DNA of 64,000 bases from Singulisphaera sp. GP187 (GCF_900129635.1 NZ_FSRB01000001.1:5173501-5237500), one strand, 5' to 3'. Positions 27,715 to 37,494 are shown, counted from the stretch's first letter. The notes: generated by a model not told the origin, from the letters alone. Numbers and translations: made by a program.

Positions 27715-29145
27715 ATGAAACTTCCCGATGGACGTTTGCTGGTGGTCGATGACGGTGTTTTGGCGGAGGCCGCGGCGGGGGATGGCCGTCTCGTTCTCTG
27801 GCTCCCCGGCGCTCGGGCAGGCGGATTCCGGCACTGGGATCGCGTCGGGTCGGCGGCCGGCGCAACGGTGAGCTCGAGCGACGGCATCGGCTCGATTGCG
27901 GCGGTCTTGACCCCGACGCGGCAGCGGACCAGGATCGGTGTTCCGCGTTTTCTTCGACGCCTGGTCGGGGGGAAAGCCGAACCGATCTGGACGCTCCCCG
28001 GCGGGGGGATTTGCGAACGCTCCGGGGCGAGGCGGACCGACCTTGTGCTCGCCTGGCCCGAGGACGAAACGGGCACGCTCGAGCTCGACGAGGCTCGGAT
28101 CAGGGCGCGATGGCCGGCCACGCAGGCGATCCGGCGGATTGGCCGAAACCTCTCGCTGGTTTCCGGCATCGCACCGGCGCCGGTCCAGACCCCGTCGTCG
28201 TCAGCCGTAGCGGCGGTGACCGACCTGCCACCGTTGATTCCGACCCGCGAGCTCGCCGCTCATGCGCTGGCCGAAGCGCGACAGGCCGGGGATCATCCCC
28301 GCGAGGTCACGGCCTTGATCGACCTTGCCGTCTCCTACCTGCATAAGCTCGACGCTCAGCCCGCGGCATCGCTCCTGGAGGATGCACTGAACGGGGCCCG
28401 CCGGCTCGGCGACCGGACTCGGGAGCTCGATGCGCAGGTCAACCTGGCCCAGGCCGCGATCATGCAGGGTCGCCCGGACCTGGCGATCGAGCTGCTCGGC
28501 CCGGCGCTCGCCTACGCCCGCGAGATCGGCGACCGGTTCACCGAGAAGGTGGCGCTGGAACGCCTGGGACTGGCGTACCAAGGTCGGGCCGACCACTCGC
28601 AGGCCTTGGATCAGTTCGAGCAGGCTCTGGCACTTGCGCGGAGCATGGGCGACACCCAGCACGAGGCCGTACTTCTCTGGTATGCCGGAATCGCGGACGC
28701 CGAGCTGGGCCGGCCGGACCGGGCGCTCGCCCGGGGGGAAGAGACCGTCGCCCTGCTCCGCCGGCTGCGGAAACCACAAGCCGAAGAGTACGCCCAGCAC
28801 TTGGCCGACTATCGGTCGAGCATCGCCGCGGTTGCGCCGGCTTTGAAGGGGGGAGGCGTCTTCGACGCAAGCGTCATCACGACCTATTCACAGCTCCCGT
28901 CCCAAGGCTCGACCGCGGCCGGTCCCGGCCTGCTTCGCATGGCGCTGACCGCCACGAAGGCGGCCGTGGCGTTCGCCGGCTCGGGATTCAAGACCGTACC
29001 TTTGGAGATCTATCGTGCTCGACTAGCAACATGCTCGCAATGCGAGATGTTCACTGGCGTGCGCTGTCGGGTTTGTGGCTGTATCTCCGCCGCCAAGGCG
29101 AGGCTGCCTCACGAGGACTGCCCGGCCGGGAAATGGTCCTCATGA
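27715..29145 (+). CDS. TPR protein with C-terminal zinc ribbon
   Basis: 476 aa. The ATG at 27715 has GAGGGG 8 bases upstream; a GTG at 27706 is in frame. Residues 1-140 are unknown, beta-rich. Residues 185-370 are tetratricopeptide repeats (ALIDLAVSYLHKLDAQPAAS, KVALERLGLAYQGRADHSQA, HEAVLLWYAGIADAELGRPD). The C-terminus has a metal-binding cluster CSQCEMFTGVRCRVCGC ending in EDCPAGKW, found in small phage and host zinc-ribbon proteins. Likely a protein-binding scaffold in the cytoplasm. A pyrimidine-rich tract follows the stop. Confidence 0.65.
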   Translation: MKLPDGRLLVVDDGVLAEAAAGDGRLVLWLPGARAGGFRHWDRVGSAAGATVSSSDGIGSIAAVLTPTRQRTRIGVPRFLRRLVGGKAEPIWTLPGGGICERSGARRTDLVLAWPEDETGTLELDEARIRARWPATQAIRRIGRNLSLVSGIAPAPVQTPSSSAVAAVTDLPPLIPTRELAAHALAEARQAGDHPREVTALIDLAVSYLHKLDAQPAASLLEDALNGARRLGDRTRELDAQVNLAQAAIMQGRPDLAIELLGPALAYAREIGDRFTEKVALERLGLAYQGRADHSQALDQFEQALALARSMGDTQHEAVLLWYAGIADAELGRPDRALARGEETVALLRRLRKPQAEEYAQHLADYRSSIAAVAPALKGGGVFDASVITTYSQLPSQGSTAAGPGLLRMALTATKAAVAFAGSGFKTVPLEIYRARLATCSQCEMFTGVRCRVCGCISAAKARLPHEDCPAGKWSS

Positions 29146-29196
29146 TCCCCCCCCCTTCCCTTCCCTTCCCCCCCTCTCGATCCAAGGTGAACTCCG

Positions 29197-30186
29197 TTAG
29201 ACCGTAACGACGATCTTGCCGACCTGCTGGTTCGACTCCATGTAACGGTGGGCCTCGACGATCTCCTCGAACGGGAAGGTCTTGGCGATGATTGGCTTGA
29301 GGCTTCCAGACGCCAGCCCTTGGTTGACGAATTGCTTCCCACGCTCCAGCCGAACCGGGTCGGTCGTGATCTCCGGGAGTATATAGCCGCGGATCGTGAG
29401 GGAATGGCCCAGCACTTCCAACACCGGCAATGGCGTCGGCTCCGGGCTCAGAGCGCCGTAGAGGAACAGGATGCCCGACGGGGTCATCACCTTCACAAGC
29501 TTCGCGACGGTGGGTCCACCCACCGGGTCGAACACGACGCGGGCCCCTTTGCCTCCGGTGATCCCGCGGATTTCTTTGACCAGGTCTTGTTCGTCGGTGA
29601 CGATGACCTCGGACGCCCCCGCGTTGAGCAGGGCCTGCCGCTTCGAACTTCCGCGCGTCAGGGCGATCGGAATCGCTCCCACCCGGTTGGCGATCTGGAT
29701 GGCGGCCAGGCCGACACTGCTCGAAGCCGCCGGGATCACGACCGCCTCGCCCGCTTTCAGGCCGGCGATGTCGATCAGCGCCCCGTAGGCGGTCATGTAT
29801 TGCATCCAGATCGACGCGGCCTGTTCCCAGGAGAGCGAGGCGGCGTGGTGCGCCACGGCGTAGGCCGGGACGTTCACGAGGTCGCCGTAGACCCCATACT
29901 CGTTCAGGCTGAAGGCCGGGATGGTGCTGACGACGTCACCGACTTTGAACCCTTTGACCCCCTCGCCGACGGCGGTCACCGTCCCTGCCGCCTCGTAGCC
30001 ATTGCGGGCTGGGAGCCTGGGGTGTTCGATGTACTGGCCACTCCGAAACATCGACTCCGCGCGATTGAGACCCAACGCCTTGACGGCGATCTGGATCTCG
30101 CCCTTACCCGGAGGAGGGACCTCGACCTGCTCGATCTTCAGGACTTCGGGCCCGCCGATCTCGTAAAATCGCACGACTCTGGCCAT
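29197..30186 (-). CDS. Zinc-type alcohol dehydrogenase family / quinone oxidoreductase
   Basis: 329 aa. The ATG at 30186 follows CAGGAG. N-terminal GroES-like fold (PPPGKGEIQIAVKALGLNRA, RNGYEAAGTVTAVGEGVKGF) and C-terminal Rossmann fold (GEAVVIPAASSSVGLAAIQIA). It lacks the structural zinc cysteines, so it belongs to the NADPH:quinone oxidoreductase branch that reduces quinones or enones using NADPH. Monocistronic between a convergent TPR gene and the beta-helix gene. Confidence 0.88.
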   Translation of the reverse strand: MARVVRFYEIGGPEVLKIEQVEVPPPGKGEIQIAVKALGLNRAESMFRSGQYIEHPRLPARNGYEAAGTVTAVGEGVKGFKVGDVVSTIPAFSLNEYGVYGDLVNVPAYAVAHHAASLSWEQAASIWMQYMTAYGALIDIAGLKAGEAVVIPAASSSVGLAAIQIANRVGAIPIALTRGSSKRQALLNAGASEVIVTDEQDLVKEIRGITGGKGARVVFDPVGGPTVAKLVKVMTPSGILFLYGALSPEPTPLPVLEVLGHSLTIRGYILPEITTDPVRLERGKQFVNQGLASGSLKPIIAKTFPFEEIVEAHRYMESNQQVGKIVVTV

Positions 30187-30522
30187 GGTTGACTCCTGAT
30201 GAAGATCGATTTCCGACAAACTGCCCGTATTCTAGCGGGCGGGGCAATGCAAAGGCTCGAGAAAGTCTCAGAGCGATCGCATCGGGCTGCTCTGTTCTGG
30301 CCGATTGATGTCCGGGTCGTAAGTCCTCCACGAGCCCTAGGGAAGAAAGTTATAGGTTGATAATGATTGGGATTGGCGGGTTTTTTGTGAAAATGATATA
30401 AAAATAATAGGAATTTGAATGGATGATGTGTGGGCCGCGGACCATCGCCAGATCGTGCTTCGCTCCATCAAGCTCAGCCCCTTGCGGGCCGATCAGGTGG
30501 AGCGAGCCGAACTGTGGCGAGG

Positions 30523-30549
30523 GTCGAGCCTGCCGGGAGCAGGCTCGAC
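30523..30549 (-). terminator. Hairpin downstream of beta-helix gene
   Basis: A perfect 11-bp stem (GTCGAGCCTGC / GCAGGCTCGAC) around a 5-base loop. With the neighbouring hairpin it probably ends transcription of the minus-strand gene stopping at 30647. No T-tract is visible. Confidence 0.5.
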
Positions 30550-30557
30550 GTCAAGCC

Positions 30558-30579
30558 AGGGGGCTTTGCAACGCCCCCT
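30558..30579 (-). terminator. Second hairpin downstream of beta-helix gene
   Basis: AGGGGGC / GCCCCCT 7-bp stem with an 8-base loop, adjacent to the 11-bp hairpin at 30523. Confidence 0.45.
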
Positions 30580-30646
30580 CTTGATGGGTTGGAGAGAGTC
30601 CGATCCGTATGAGTCTTCCGCCGATTGGTGCGATCGGTTTGAACGA

Positions 30647-33601
30647 TCAGGGGATGAACACGATGCCCTGGGATTTCGTCAGGTTGACATTCCCCCGGGC
30701 ATTCGACGTGATCGTGTTGGCTTTCACCACGGTGCCGGTGCACAGGCCGGTGGCAAAGAGGCCGTAGCCCAGGTTGTCGGCGATCTCATTCCCCAAGATC
30801 GCGTTCCGCTGGGAGGATCGTAGGCTCACGCCATTGCCGAGGTTATTGACGATCTTATTCTGCAAGGCGGTCGCCGTGCCTCCGATGATGTTTGACGACG
30901 TTTTGCAGGTTCCGAGCAAGATCCCTCCGAGCGTGTTGCCCAGGGCGACGGTGTCGTTGAAATTGGTTCCGATGTAAGTGTGATACACCACGTTCTGATT
31001 GGCGTGCCCGACGATCTCGATCCCGTAACCGCGATTCGACGAGATTGTCACTTGGGGTTCGATCGAGGGCTGAAATCCACCGATGGCGTTGCCGTGGGCG
31101 TGTCCCGAAATCTTGATGCCGCTGCCTTGATTGGGGATGGGCGTCTGGATCGAAGTGTTGGTTCCGACCGCGGTGTCGACCACCTGCACGCCGGTCGCGT
31201 GGCCGCCAAGCTCGATCCCGTTCCCGAGATTGCCCGAGACGATGCAGGTGCGGATCAGGTTGTCGCCACCACTGGATGTGACCAAGATCCCGTTGAGACG
31301 ATTGGGCGCAGCGTCTCCAAAGGCGTAGATCCCGGCGAAGGTGTTGAACGAGATGAAGCCGCTGGCCTTGTCGCGGACCTCAATGCCGTTGCGATTGTTG
31401 CCCGAGATCACGTTGCCAAGCGGGATCACGCCGCCGACTTGCGTGTTCTTGGACGTTCCCGATACCAGGAGGCCATTGCCACCATTGGCGACGATCGTGG
31501 CGTTGTTCGCCCCCACGCCCATGAAGTTGGCCTGGACGGTCGTGTCGTTGGAATTGGTGATCCGCAGACCGTTGCCACCATTGCCGCTCAGCACGTTGTA
31601 GAACACGAACGGGCTCTGCTGGAAGGTGCAGCCGATCAACTGATTGCCGTCGGCGTGCTCAATCGCCACGCCGTCGAGCCGGTTGCCCAAGGCCGAATTG
31701 CCCGAACCATCGGTGCCGACGAAATTCCCGCTCAACAGGGTCCGCGTGGCGCCTTTGTTGATCAGGACACCGTTGCCGTTGTTGCCCGAGATCAGGTTGC
31801 CCTGGGGCGGGCGAACGAACACGCTCGCCGTCGGGTCGTTTCCGCCGGTCGCCTGACCGCCGATCAGGTTTCGCGCCGCGCCTTGCGTGACGAGGATCCC
31901 GTTCTTCGCGTTGCCCCGTTGGAGGGTGCCGCTGGCATCCGTCCCGATCTGATTCATGGCGATCTGGTTGTCGTTCGACCCGTAGATCCCGATTCCGTTG
32001 CCGCGGTTGCCGCTGATGACGTTGGACAGTTGGAATCCGGTGTTGACCGTCGCCTGGTACGAGAAGGTGCCCGAGGCGCCGATCACGAGCCCGACCACCT
32101 GGTTGCCGGCCACCGAATTGCTGCTGGTGATGCTGGTGCGCGGATCAACGCCGGGATAGTTGAGATCCACCCATACCCCCGCTCCGAACGAACGGTCGGG
32201 ATTGCGCCTCACGGTCACCCACGAGCCCTGCGCCGGATTGGTGGAGCCGGCCTGGATCGAGTCGGCATTCAGCGTGTAGACGCCCGATTCGGTACTGCTG
32301 ATGCCCTCGAAATGGGTGATGAAGTCGCGTCCGATCGGCCCGTTCGGATAGGCGAACGAGGTCCATTGCGTGAATTTCCCGGTCGCGGAGTCGTAATCGA
32401 CCATATAGCCGTTTGAGAGGCTCCCACTCGAGTCCGCGAGCGTGGAATAGCCGCCGACGATCGTGTAGCTCGTGAGGCCGTTGTGCCAGATGCCGTAGGC
32501 CGAGGTGCTCGTGGAGCCCGGATAGACGATGTCGGGCAAGAGCGTGTTCCGGGCGACGTCGTAGAGGAACGCGTGCCCGGTGCCGATCGGCAGGTTCCCC
32601 TCCGGACCGTCGGCGTTGCCGACCGCGAGGTCGCCCATCGTGCTGTGGACGTAGGTGAACTTCGCGCCGGGATAGTCGATCGTCCGGTAGTTGCCGCTCT
32701 GCCCGAGGTCGGCGGTCGTTCCCTCGAAGAGGAACCCCTGGACGGTGTCATTGCCGGTCTTGTAACTCCCGACCAACCGGAGGGTGTCCCCGGAAACCGT
32801 GTCGGGCCCGTAGACGCTCGTGGTCATGGCCCCCGGGTAGTTGACCTGGTAACTCGCACCGCCAACGCCCGAGATGGGTCCATCGTACAAGAGCCCGTTC
32901 TGGCTCGACGTTCCGACCATCAGGTACTGGCCGCTCGTGTTGGAAGGGCGGATGCCCTGCCAGCCCGTGACCGGCTGGATGCCCACGGCGTCGGCGTTGT
33001 AATAGCTGACGCTCGTCACCGGATCGCGGTGCCCGATCAGGTTGTCGTGCGACGACGCATCGATCCGGATCCCGTCTCCCCGGTTGCCGGCGCTGGTCTT
33101 GCCGTCGGCAAGCAGGCCGATGTAGTTGCCTTCCACGGTCACTCGCGAGGCGCGGAGCGTCACGCCCGCATCGCCAGCCTTGACCAGTGAAAGCGACCGG
33201 AGGATCGATCCATCGGCCCCTCGCTCGAATCGAAGACCTTTCGAACCCTGGAAATCCACGGTGGTGACCGGTGTGCCGGCAAACGAAGGCGCGGTGGAAC
33301 CGTCGATGGTCACGGTATCGGTGATTGCAGGGAGCGAGATCCGGCCGACGCGGATCGTGCCGCTGACCTGAAAGTCAATGCTGTCCGAGCCCGGTTGCCC
33401 ATTGGACTCGAGGATCGCCCGGCGGAGGGAGCCTGCTCCCGCCTGGTTGAGGTTCGTCACCGTGAATGTAGACAAGAGCTGGCGCTCTTCGAGCACTTCA
33501 ATGCCGCACACCTTCGAATGTATGGAAGCTCGACGCTTTGAACGATCCATCCTGTTCGAGAACGCGGATTGAAAACGAATCGTATCACGGAGCGCCATCA
33601 T
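30647..33601 (-). CDS. Large parallel beta-helix surface protein with LEERQLLS N-terminal motif
   Basis: 984 aa. The N-terminus lacks a classical signal peptide but has EVLEERQLLSTFTVTN, matching the planctomycete LEPxxLLS sorting-type motif seen near the start of many giant exported proteins. Then come many NosD/CASH-type right-handed beta-helix turns (SGNRGNGIGIYGSNDNQI, NLISGNNGNGVLINKGATRT, GNVISGNNRNGIEVRDKASG). A middle insert (about residues 205-490) has beta-propeller-like repeats. Likely a surface or secreted polysaccharide-binding or adhesin-like protein; no lyase catalytic site identified. AGAGAG lies upstream of the tandem ATG codons at 33601/33598. Confidence 0.8.
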   Translation of the reverse strand: MMALRDTIRFQSAFSNRMDRSKRRASIHSKVCGIEVLEERQLLSTFTVTNLNQAGAGSLRRAILESNGQPGSDSIDFQVSGTIRVGRISLPAITDTVTIDGSTAPSFAGTPVTTVDFQGSKGLRFERGADGSILRSLSLVKAGDAGVTLRASRVTVEGNYIGLLADGKTSAGNRGDGIRIDASSHDNLIGHRDPVTSVSYYNADAVGIQPVTGWQGIRPSNTSGQYLMVGTSSQNGLLYDGPISGVGGASYQVNYPGAMTTSVYGPDTVSGDTLRLVGSYKTGNDTVQGFLFEGTTADLGQSGNYRTIDYPGAKFTYVHSTMGDLAVGNADGPEGNLPIGTGHAFLYDVARNTLLPDIVYPGSTSTSAYGIWHNGLTSYTIVGGYSTLADSSGSLSNGYMVDYDSATGKFTQWTSFAYPNGPIGRDFITHFEGISSTESGVYTLNADSIQAGSTNPAQGSWVTVRRNPDRSFGAGVWVDLNYPGVDPRTSITSSNSVAGNQVVGLVIGASGTFSYQATVNTGFQLSNVISGNRGNGIGIYGSNDNQIAMNQIGTDASGTLQRGNAKNGILVTQGAARNLIGGQATGGNDPTASVFVRPPQGNLISGNNGNGVLINKGATRTLLSGNFVGTDGSGNSALGNRLDGVAIEHADGNQLIGCTFQQSPFVFYNVLSGNGGNGLRITNSNDTTVQANFMGVGANNATIVANGGNGLLVSGTSKNTQVGGVIPLGNVISGNNRNGIEVRDKASGFISFNTFAGIYAFGDAAPNRLNGILVTSSGGDNLIRTCIVSGNLGNGIELGGHATGVQVVDTAVGTNTSIQTPIPNQGSGIKISGHAHGNAIGGFQPSIEPQVTISSNRGYGIEIVGHANQNVVYHTYIGTNFNDTVALGNTLGGILLGTCKTSSNIIGGTATALQNKIVNNLGNGVSLRSSQRNAILGNEIADNLGYGLFATGLCTGTVVKANTITSNARGNVNLTKSQGIVFIP

Positions 33602-34205
33602 AGGTGTATCTCTCTTGTTAATAACCGCACCCTGCGGGATTTCAGATCCCGGTTGGGCGTTGATCGAACTTTCCGCGACCGCGCTCAGGTCTCCCGAATT
33701 CGTGCTCGACCCTGGCTGAATGTCCGTCTGCCAGGGGGATTCGGAGTCAGGAAGGGCCAGAGGAGCGCTTGAGCTTACCTCATCCGCTCGATCGGAATGA
33801 TCGTTACATCACTTTTTGCAATCGAGCATAGCTCGTGAAATTGGGAGAGTTCGAGAAAATGGGAGGTTGCTGGCGATAAAATCAAAGCGCCGAGTGCGGC
33901 GAAATGCGAGGCATTGCCGAGCCCGTGATGAGGTTATCAGCAAGTTACGATCGATTTGTGGTAAGTCACGGCTGTGTCCCGTGGGGCGGGCACGGTCCAC
34001 CCACTGTTCAGGGAGAGGGAGGGATTGTGCCCCTGGATCCCGTGGTTTTCGCTCGCCCGGAAGGCGAGCGGAGAGTGTAAGCTCCCTGTCTTTGTGCCGA
34101 CGAGTTCCCGCGGTTTTCGCTTGCAGAGCCCCCAACAAATCCGCTGAATCCTTGGGGGCTCTGAGATCCGGGTTCGATGGGCCTGCGTCTGTCCCGAGGT
34201 TCCCG
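33602..34205. other. Intergenic region
   Basis: About 600 bases with no recognisable gene. A GGGCGGGCACGGTCCACCC sequence near 33980 resembles the small palindrome at 19403, suggesting a dispersed intergenic repeat family. Confidence 0.35.
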
Positions 34206-34541
34206 TCAGTCGAGCTCGGGGAGGTCGTGGGCGAGGGCGAGGGCGTTGGCCCAATCGCCGGAGAGCAAGGCCGTGAGCGCCATCAGGCGGCGCGAGTCGG
34301 CGGTGGGGTGGAGCCAGTGGTAGTGGCCGGCGAGGCGGAGCGCTTCGCGGCGATGGCCGGCACGGAGGGCCTTCAGGCAGCGCCGGCGGGTCCGGCGCGC
34401 GGACTCGGCCGCCTCGTTCAGCAGGCGAAGGTCAGACTTGCAGCGTCGGCAAGTGTCGGACCGTTCCTGGGTGAGGCGGCAGGTCGGGCAGCGGACGGTG
34501 GTCGTCGGTTCCGTTGGTTCCATGGTGGGTGAGAGGGTCAC
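34206..34541 (-). CDS. Small zinc-ribbon protein, last gene of Hsp70 operon
   Basis: About 111 aa. A GTG at 34541 overlaps the Hsp70 stop as GTGA, matching the coupling style of this operon; an in-frame ATG at 34523 is possible. A zinc ribbon (VRCPTCRLTQERSDTCRRCK) is followed by a helical, TPR-like half (LKALRAGHRREALRLAGHYHWLHP, LLSGDWANALALAHDLPELD). Function unknown; position suggests an accessory to the chaperone system. Confidence 0.7.
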   Translation of the reverse strand: MTLSPTMEPTEPTTTVRCPTCRLTQERSDTCRRCKSDLRLLNEAAESARRTRRRCLKALRAGHRREALRLAGHYHWLHPTADSRRLMALTALLSGDWANALALAHDLPELD

Positions 34542-36337
34542 TGGTCTTCCAGGTAAAAGACAAGGTCCGCAACCTCTTCGGCAATCTTCTGGATGGCGGT
34601 TTCCGAGCGATTGTCGATGGCGGTTCGCAGGTCGACGAGCATGGCCAAGAGCTCGGCGGCGTCCTCGGGGTTGGCCTTGGCCACGATTTTCTCGGCTTTG
34701 AGGATCAGGGTGTTGGCCGAGTCGATCGCCTGGCGGAGTGCGGGGGAAAGTGAATCGGCCGCCGGATTGGCGAGGGAGCCAGGGGTGACCGAGAACTCGC
34801 TTTCCTCGAGCTCAATGGGCTGTTCGGCCGTTCCGAACACCTCATCGAGGCGGTCGATGGCGTCGGTCCGTTGCCGCTGGCGGAACCGCTCCATCGCGTT
34901 GTCGATGGTCACGTGGCGGGCGAGCCCCGTGGCGCGCTCGGTGGCGGTCACTTTGAGAATGCCGTTGAGGTCGAGGTCGAGCCGGACGAGGATCTGGTTG
35001 CCGGCGGGGAGGTCGGCCAGTCCCTCGATGGTGAACTCACCCACCAAGGTGTTGTAACGTGTATCTTCGTCCTCGCCCTGAAACACGCGGATTTTCGCGG
35101 CTTTTTGATGATGGGACGCTGTCGCGTAGATCTCGGTCCGCGAGGCGGGGAGCGGTGTGTTGCGTTCGATGATCGCCGAGAAGCAATGAGTCGAGATCGA
35201 ATCGTGGAGCTCACCGAGCGCCTCGATGCCCAAGGAGTGGGGGGTGATGTCGACCAGGACGGGGCCGACGTCGATGCCCGCGATCAGACCCCCCTGCACG
35301 GCCGCGCCCATGGCCACGGCGAGGTCGGGCTCGATCTCGGTATGGACCGGCCGGCCGAGCCGTTCGCTCAGGATTCGGTGGACCATCGGCGTGCGGGTCG
35401 CTCCGCCGACCAGCAACACCTTATGGATCTCATTGGCCTGGACCTTCGCGTCCGACATCGCCTGGTCCAGGCAGACCAGGGTCTTGGCCAGGAGCGGCTC
35501 GATTAAATTCTCATATTCGTATCGGTCGATTTCGAGGTTCAAGTTGAGGGGGACGCCGTTTTTCTCGGCGATGAACTCTTCGGTGATCGTGGTGGTCGCC
35601 TCGGTGGAGAGCGTCTTCTTGGCGTCCTCCACGGCGCGGAGCAGTCGCGACTTGGCGACGGGCAACTCTCTCAGGTCGATGCCGTGCTTGGTCTGGAATC
35701 GGTCGCAGACAAAGTCGAGCAGGCGTTGATCGAAGTCGTCGCCGCCGAGGTGGGTATCGCCGTGGCTGGCGAGGATCTCGACGACGCCTTGCTCGACCTG
35801 AGCGATCGAGACGTCGAACGTGCCGCCGCCGAGGTCGTAGACAAGCAGCCGTTCCATCTCGGCGGGGTGGGGGTCGTAGGTCAAGACGGCGGCGGTCGGC
35901 TCGTTGATGATCCGGACGACTTCCAGCTCCGCCAGCTCGCCCGCCTCACGAGTCGCCGCGCGCTGGCCTTCGGTGAAGAAGGCGGGGACGGTGATGACCG
36001 CCTTCTTGACCGGATGGCCCAGCACCTTCTCGGCACGCTGCTTGAGCGTCCGCAAGATGATGGCCGAGATCTCCTGGGGAGAGTATTTTTTGTCGCCGAG
36101 CGGGACCATCTCCTCCAGGCCCATCTTCCGCTTGATCGAACGGACCGTGCGCTCCGGGGCGAGCATCGACTGGTTCCGCGCTGCCTTGCCGACGAGCAGA
36201 CGCCCCTGCGGATCGAGGCCGACGACCGACGGGAGGATCGGATCGCCGTCCTCCTCGAGCACGACCGGCCGGCCGTCGCGGATCACCGCCACCTCGCTGT
36301 TGGTGGTCCCGAGGTCGATGCCGATAATGACGTCCAT
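34538..36337 (-). CDS. Hsp70 family chaperone (DnaK homologue)
   Basis: 599 aa from the ATG at 36337. ATPase domain: GIDLGTTNSEVAVI, VIITVPAFF-type segment (KAVITVPAFFTEGQR), LLVYDLGGGTFDVSI, and VLLVGGATRTPMVHRIL. The substrate domain includes a DITPHSLGIEALG segment. Shorter C-terminal lid than canonical DnaK. It is in one operon with GrpE-like and J-domain proteins, so this looks like a dedicated, paralogous Hsp70 system rather than the housekeeping dnaK locus. ATP-driven protein folding in the cytoplasm. Confidence 0.9.
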   Translation of the reverse strand: MDVIIGIDLGTTNSEVAVIRDGRPVVLEEDGDPILPSVVGLDPQGRLLVGKAARNQSMLAPERTVRSIKRKMGLEEMVPLGDKKYSPQEISAIILRTLKQRAEKVLGHPVKKAVITVPAFFTEGQRAATREAGELAELEVVRIINEPTAAVLTYDPHPAEMERLLVYDLGGGTFDVSIAQVEQGVVEILASHGDTHLGGDDFDQRLLDFVCDRFQTKHGIDLRELPVAKSRLLRAVEDAKKTLSTEATTTITEEFIAEKNGVPLNLNLEIDRYEYENLIEPLLAKTLVCLDQAMSDAKVQANEIHKVLLVGGATRTPMVHRILSERLGRPVHTEIEPDLAVAMGAAVQGGLIAGIDVGPVLVDITPHSLGIEALGELHDSISTHCFSAIIERNTPLPASRTEIYATASHHQKAAKIRVFQGEDEDTRYNTLVGEFTIEGLADLPAGNQILVRLDLDLNGILKVTATERATGLARHVTIDNAMERFRQRQRTDAIDRLDEVFGTAEQPIELEESEFSVTPGSLANPAADSLSPALRQAIDSANTLILKAEKIVAKANPEDAAELLAMLVDLRTAIDNRSETAIQKIAEEVADLVFYLEDQ

Positions 36338-36391
36338 GGGATTCTCGCTTGATTGCAGATAAATCAAAAATAGAAAAAGTGTTCGATCGAT

Positions 36392-37198
36392 TTAAGAGTC
36401 GAGCGCGGGTGAAGGGGCTCGCGAGGCCCGAACCTCGGCGTAGCGAAGCAGCCGGCCTTGCCAGGTGTAGCCGCGGCGGATCTGCTCGACGACGATTCCA
36501 GGGGGCCGGTCGGGGTCCTCGACCACCTCGACCACGGTCATCAACTCGGGATCGACCGGCCGGTTGAGGCACTCGATGGCGTGGATCCGCTCTGACTTCA
36601 AGGCGCGGCGGAGCCGGGCCTGGATCAGGCCGTAGCCTTCGAGAAGCGCATCGACGAGTTCCCGGCGGACCTGCCCTTTGTCTCGGACGATCGCCTTGAC
36701 CTGTTCATGATAGGACTTGAGCAGACGACGACGGAACCAGGAACTCTGGGTATAAAGCGCGTCGAAGGCGGCTTGGACGGCTTGCACCGGTTCGTCGATC
36801 AGACGACGGGTGACCTTTTCGATCTCGATGCGCCCGCGGTCCAGCGCCTCGTCGAGGTCGGCCAGGGCCTCGGCTAGCGGCTTGCCCGCTGCCCAGGCCG
36901 CTTGATTTTCCTTGGGTTCGACCGAGCGGAACTGGTCGATCGCCTGCTGCATCGCCCCCAGGAGCGTCTCGCTCTGTTCTTGCAGGCCCCGGGCACTCCG
37001 GGTCTGGAGCTTGAGCTCGTGCCGAAGCGCCGTGAATTCCTCGATCAACTGGAAGATCCCGACTTCCCGGACCTCGGCCTCGGGTTCGCGGGACTCACTT
37101 CCCGACTGGTCGTCCACCGCCTCGGCCTCGGCCCGAGCCTGCTGGAGCCACTGACGGAAGTGGTCGAGGAGGGTTTCGTCGTCAACCCGGTCGATCAT
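36392..37198 (-). CDS. GrpE-like nucleotide exchange factor
   Basis: 268 aa. A long central coiled coil (residues 50-130) precedes a C-terminal GrpE head: IHAIECLNRPVDPELMTVVE, then EDPDRPPGIVVEQIRRGYTW and LRYAEVRASR. GrpE releases ADP from Hsp70; the Hsp70 gene lies 54 bases downstream. Longer than typical GrpE (about 200 aa) because of an extended N-terminus. Its start overlaps the J-domain gene stop as ATGA. Confidence 0.82.
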   Translation of the reverse strand: MIDRVDDETLLDHFRQWLQQARAEAEAVDDQSGSESREPEAEVREVGIFQLIEEFTALRHELKLQTRSARGLQEQSETLLGAMQQAIDQFRSVEPKENQAAWAAGKPLAEALADLDEALDRGRIEIEKVTRRLIDEPVQAVQAAFDALYTQSSWFRRRLLKSYHEQVKAIVRDKGQVRRELVDALLEGYGLIQARLRRALKSERIHAIECLNRPVDPELMTVVEVVEDPDRPPGIVVEQIRRGYTWQGRLLRYAEVRASRAPSPALDS

Positions 37199-37488
37199 GA
37201 CGTCTCCGCCAGTTTGAGCAGGGTTTCCATCGGGATCCGAGCGTCCCGCAACCGAGCGCGGAGGTCGGTCAAAAGCGCGTCGATCGAGTCGTGAGACTTG
37301 AACCCGAACAACTGGGTCTCGAGCCGCCGGAGCGGGTCGCGAACCTCGTCATACGCCGCCCGGATGGCGGTGAACCGCTCGGGGGCGCGGTCCGGGGAAA
37401 ACTCGCGAACCAGCTCGAGATAGCGCTTGCGAATTTCCGCCTCGTCGGCGTCGCGCTCCAGTCCGAGGATCTCGTAAGGATCGTTCAT
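37195..37488 (-). CDS. J-domain protein with SPD in place of HPD
   Basis: 97 aa, almost only a J-domain: DPYEILGLERDADEAEIRKR, YLELVREFSPDRAPERF, TAIRAAYDEVRDPLRR. The invariant His-Pro-Asp needed for stimulating Hsp70 ATPase reads Ser-Pro-Asp. Either the cognate Hsp70 at 34538 tolerates it or the protein is a modulator. ATGA overlap with the GrpE-like gene. Confidence 0.8.
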   Translation of the reverse strand: MNDPYEILGLERDADEAEIRKRYLELVREFSPDRAPERFTAIRAAYDEVRDPLRRLETQLFGFKSHDSIDALLTDLRARLRDARIPMETLLKLAETS

Positions 37489-37494
37489 CTTGGC

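Larger units (their letters stand above)
30187..30646. other. Intergenic region with two hairpins
   Basis: Holds the promoter side of the oxidoreductase gene (AT-rich 30345-30420) and two hairpins downstream of the beta-helix gene. No gene supported. Confidence 0.4.

Noticed and set aside
30980..32416. 478-aa open frame opposite the beta-helix gene
   Set aside because: Antisense to a well-supported repeat protein; no domain or start signal.
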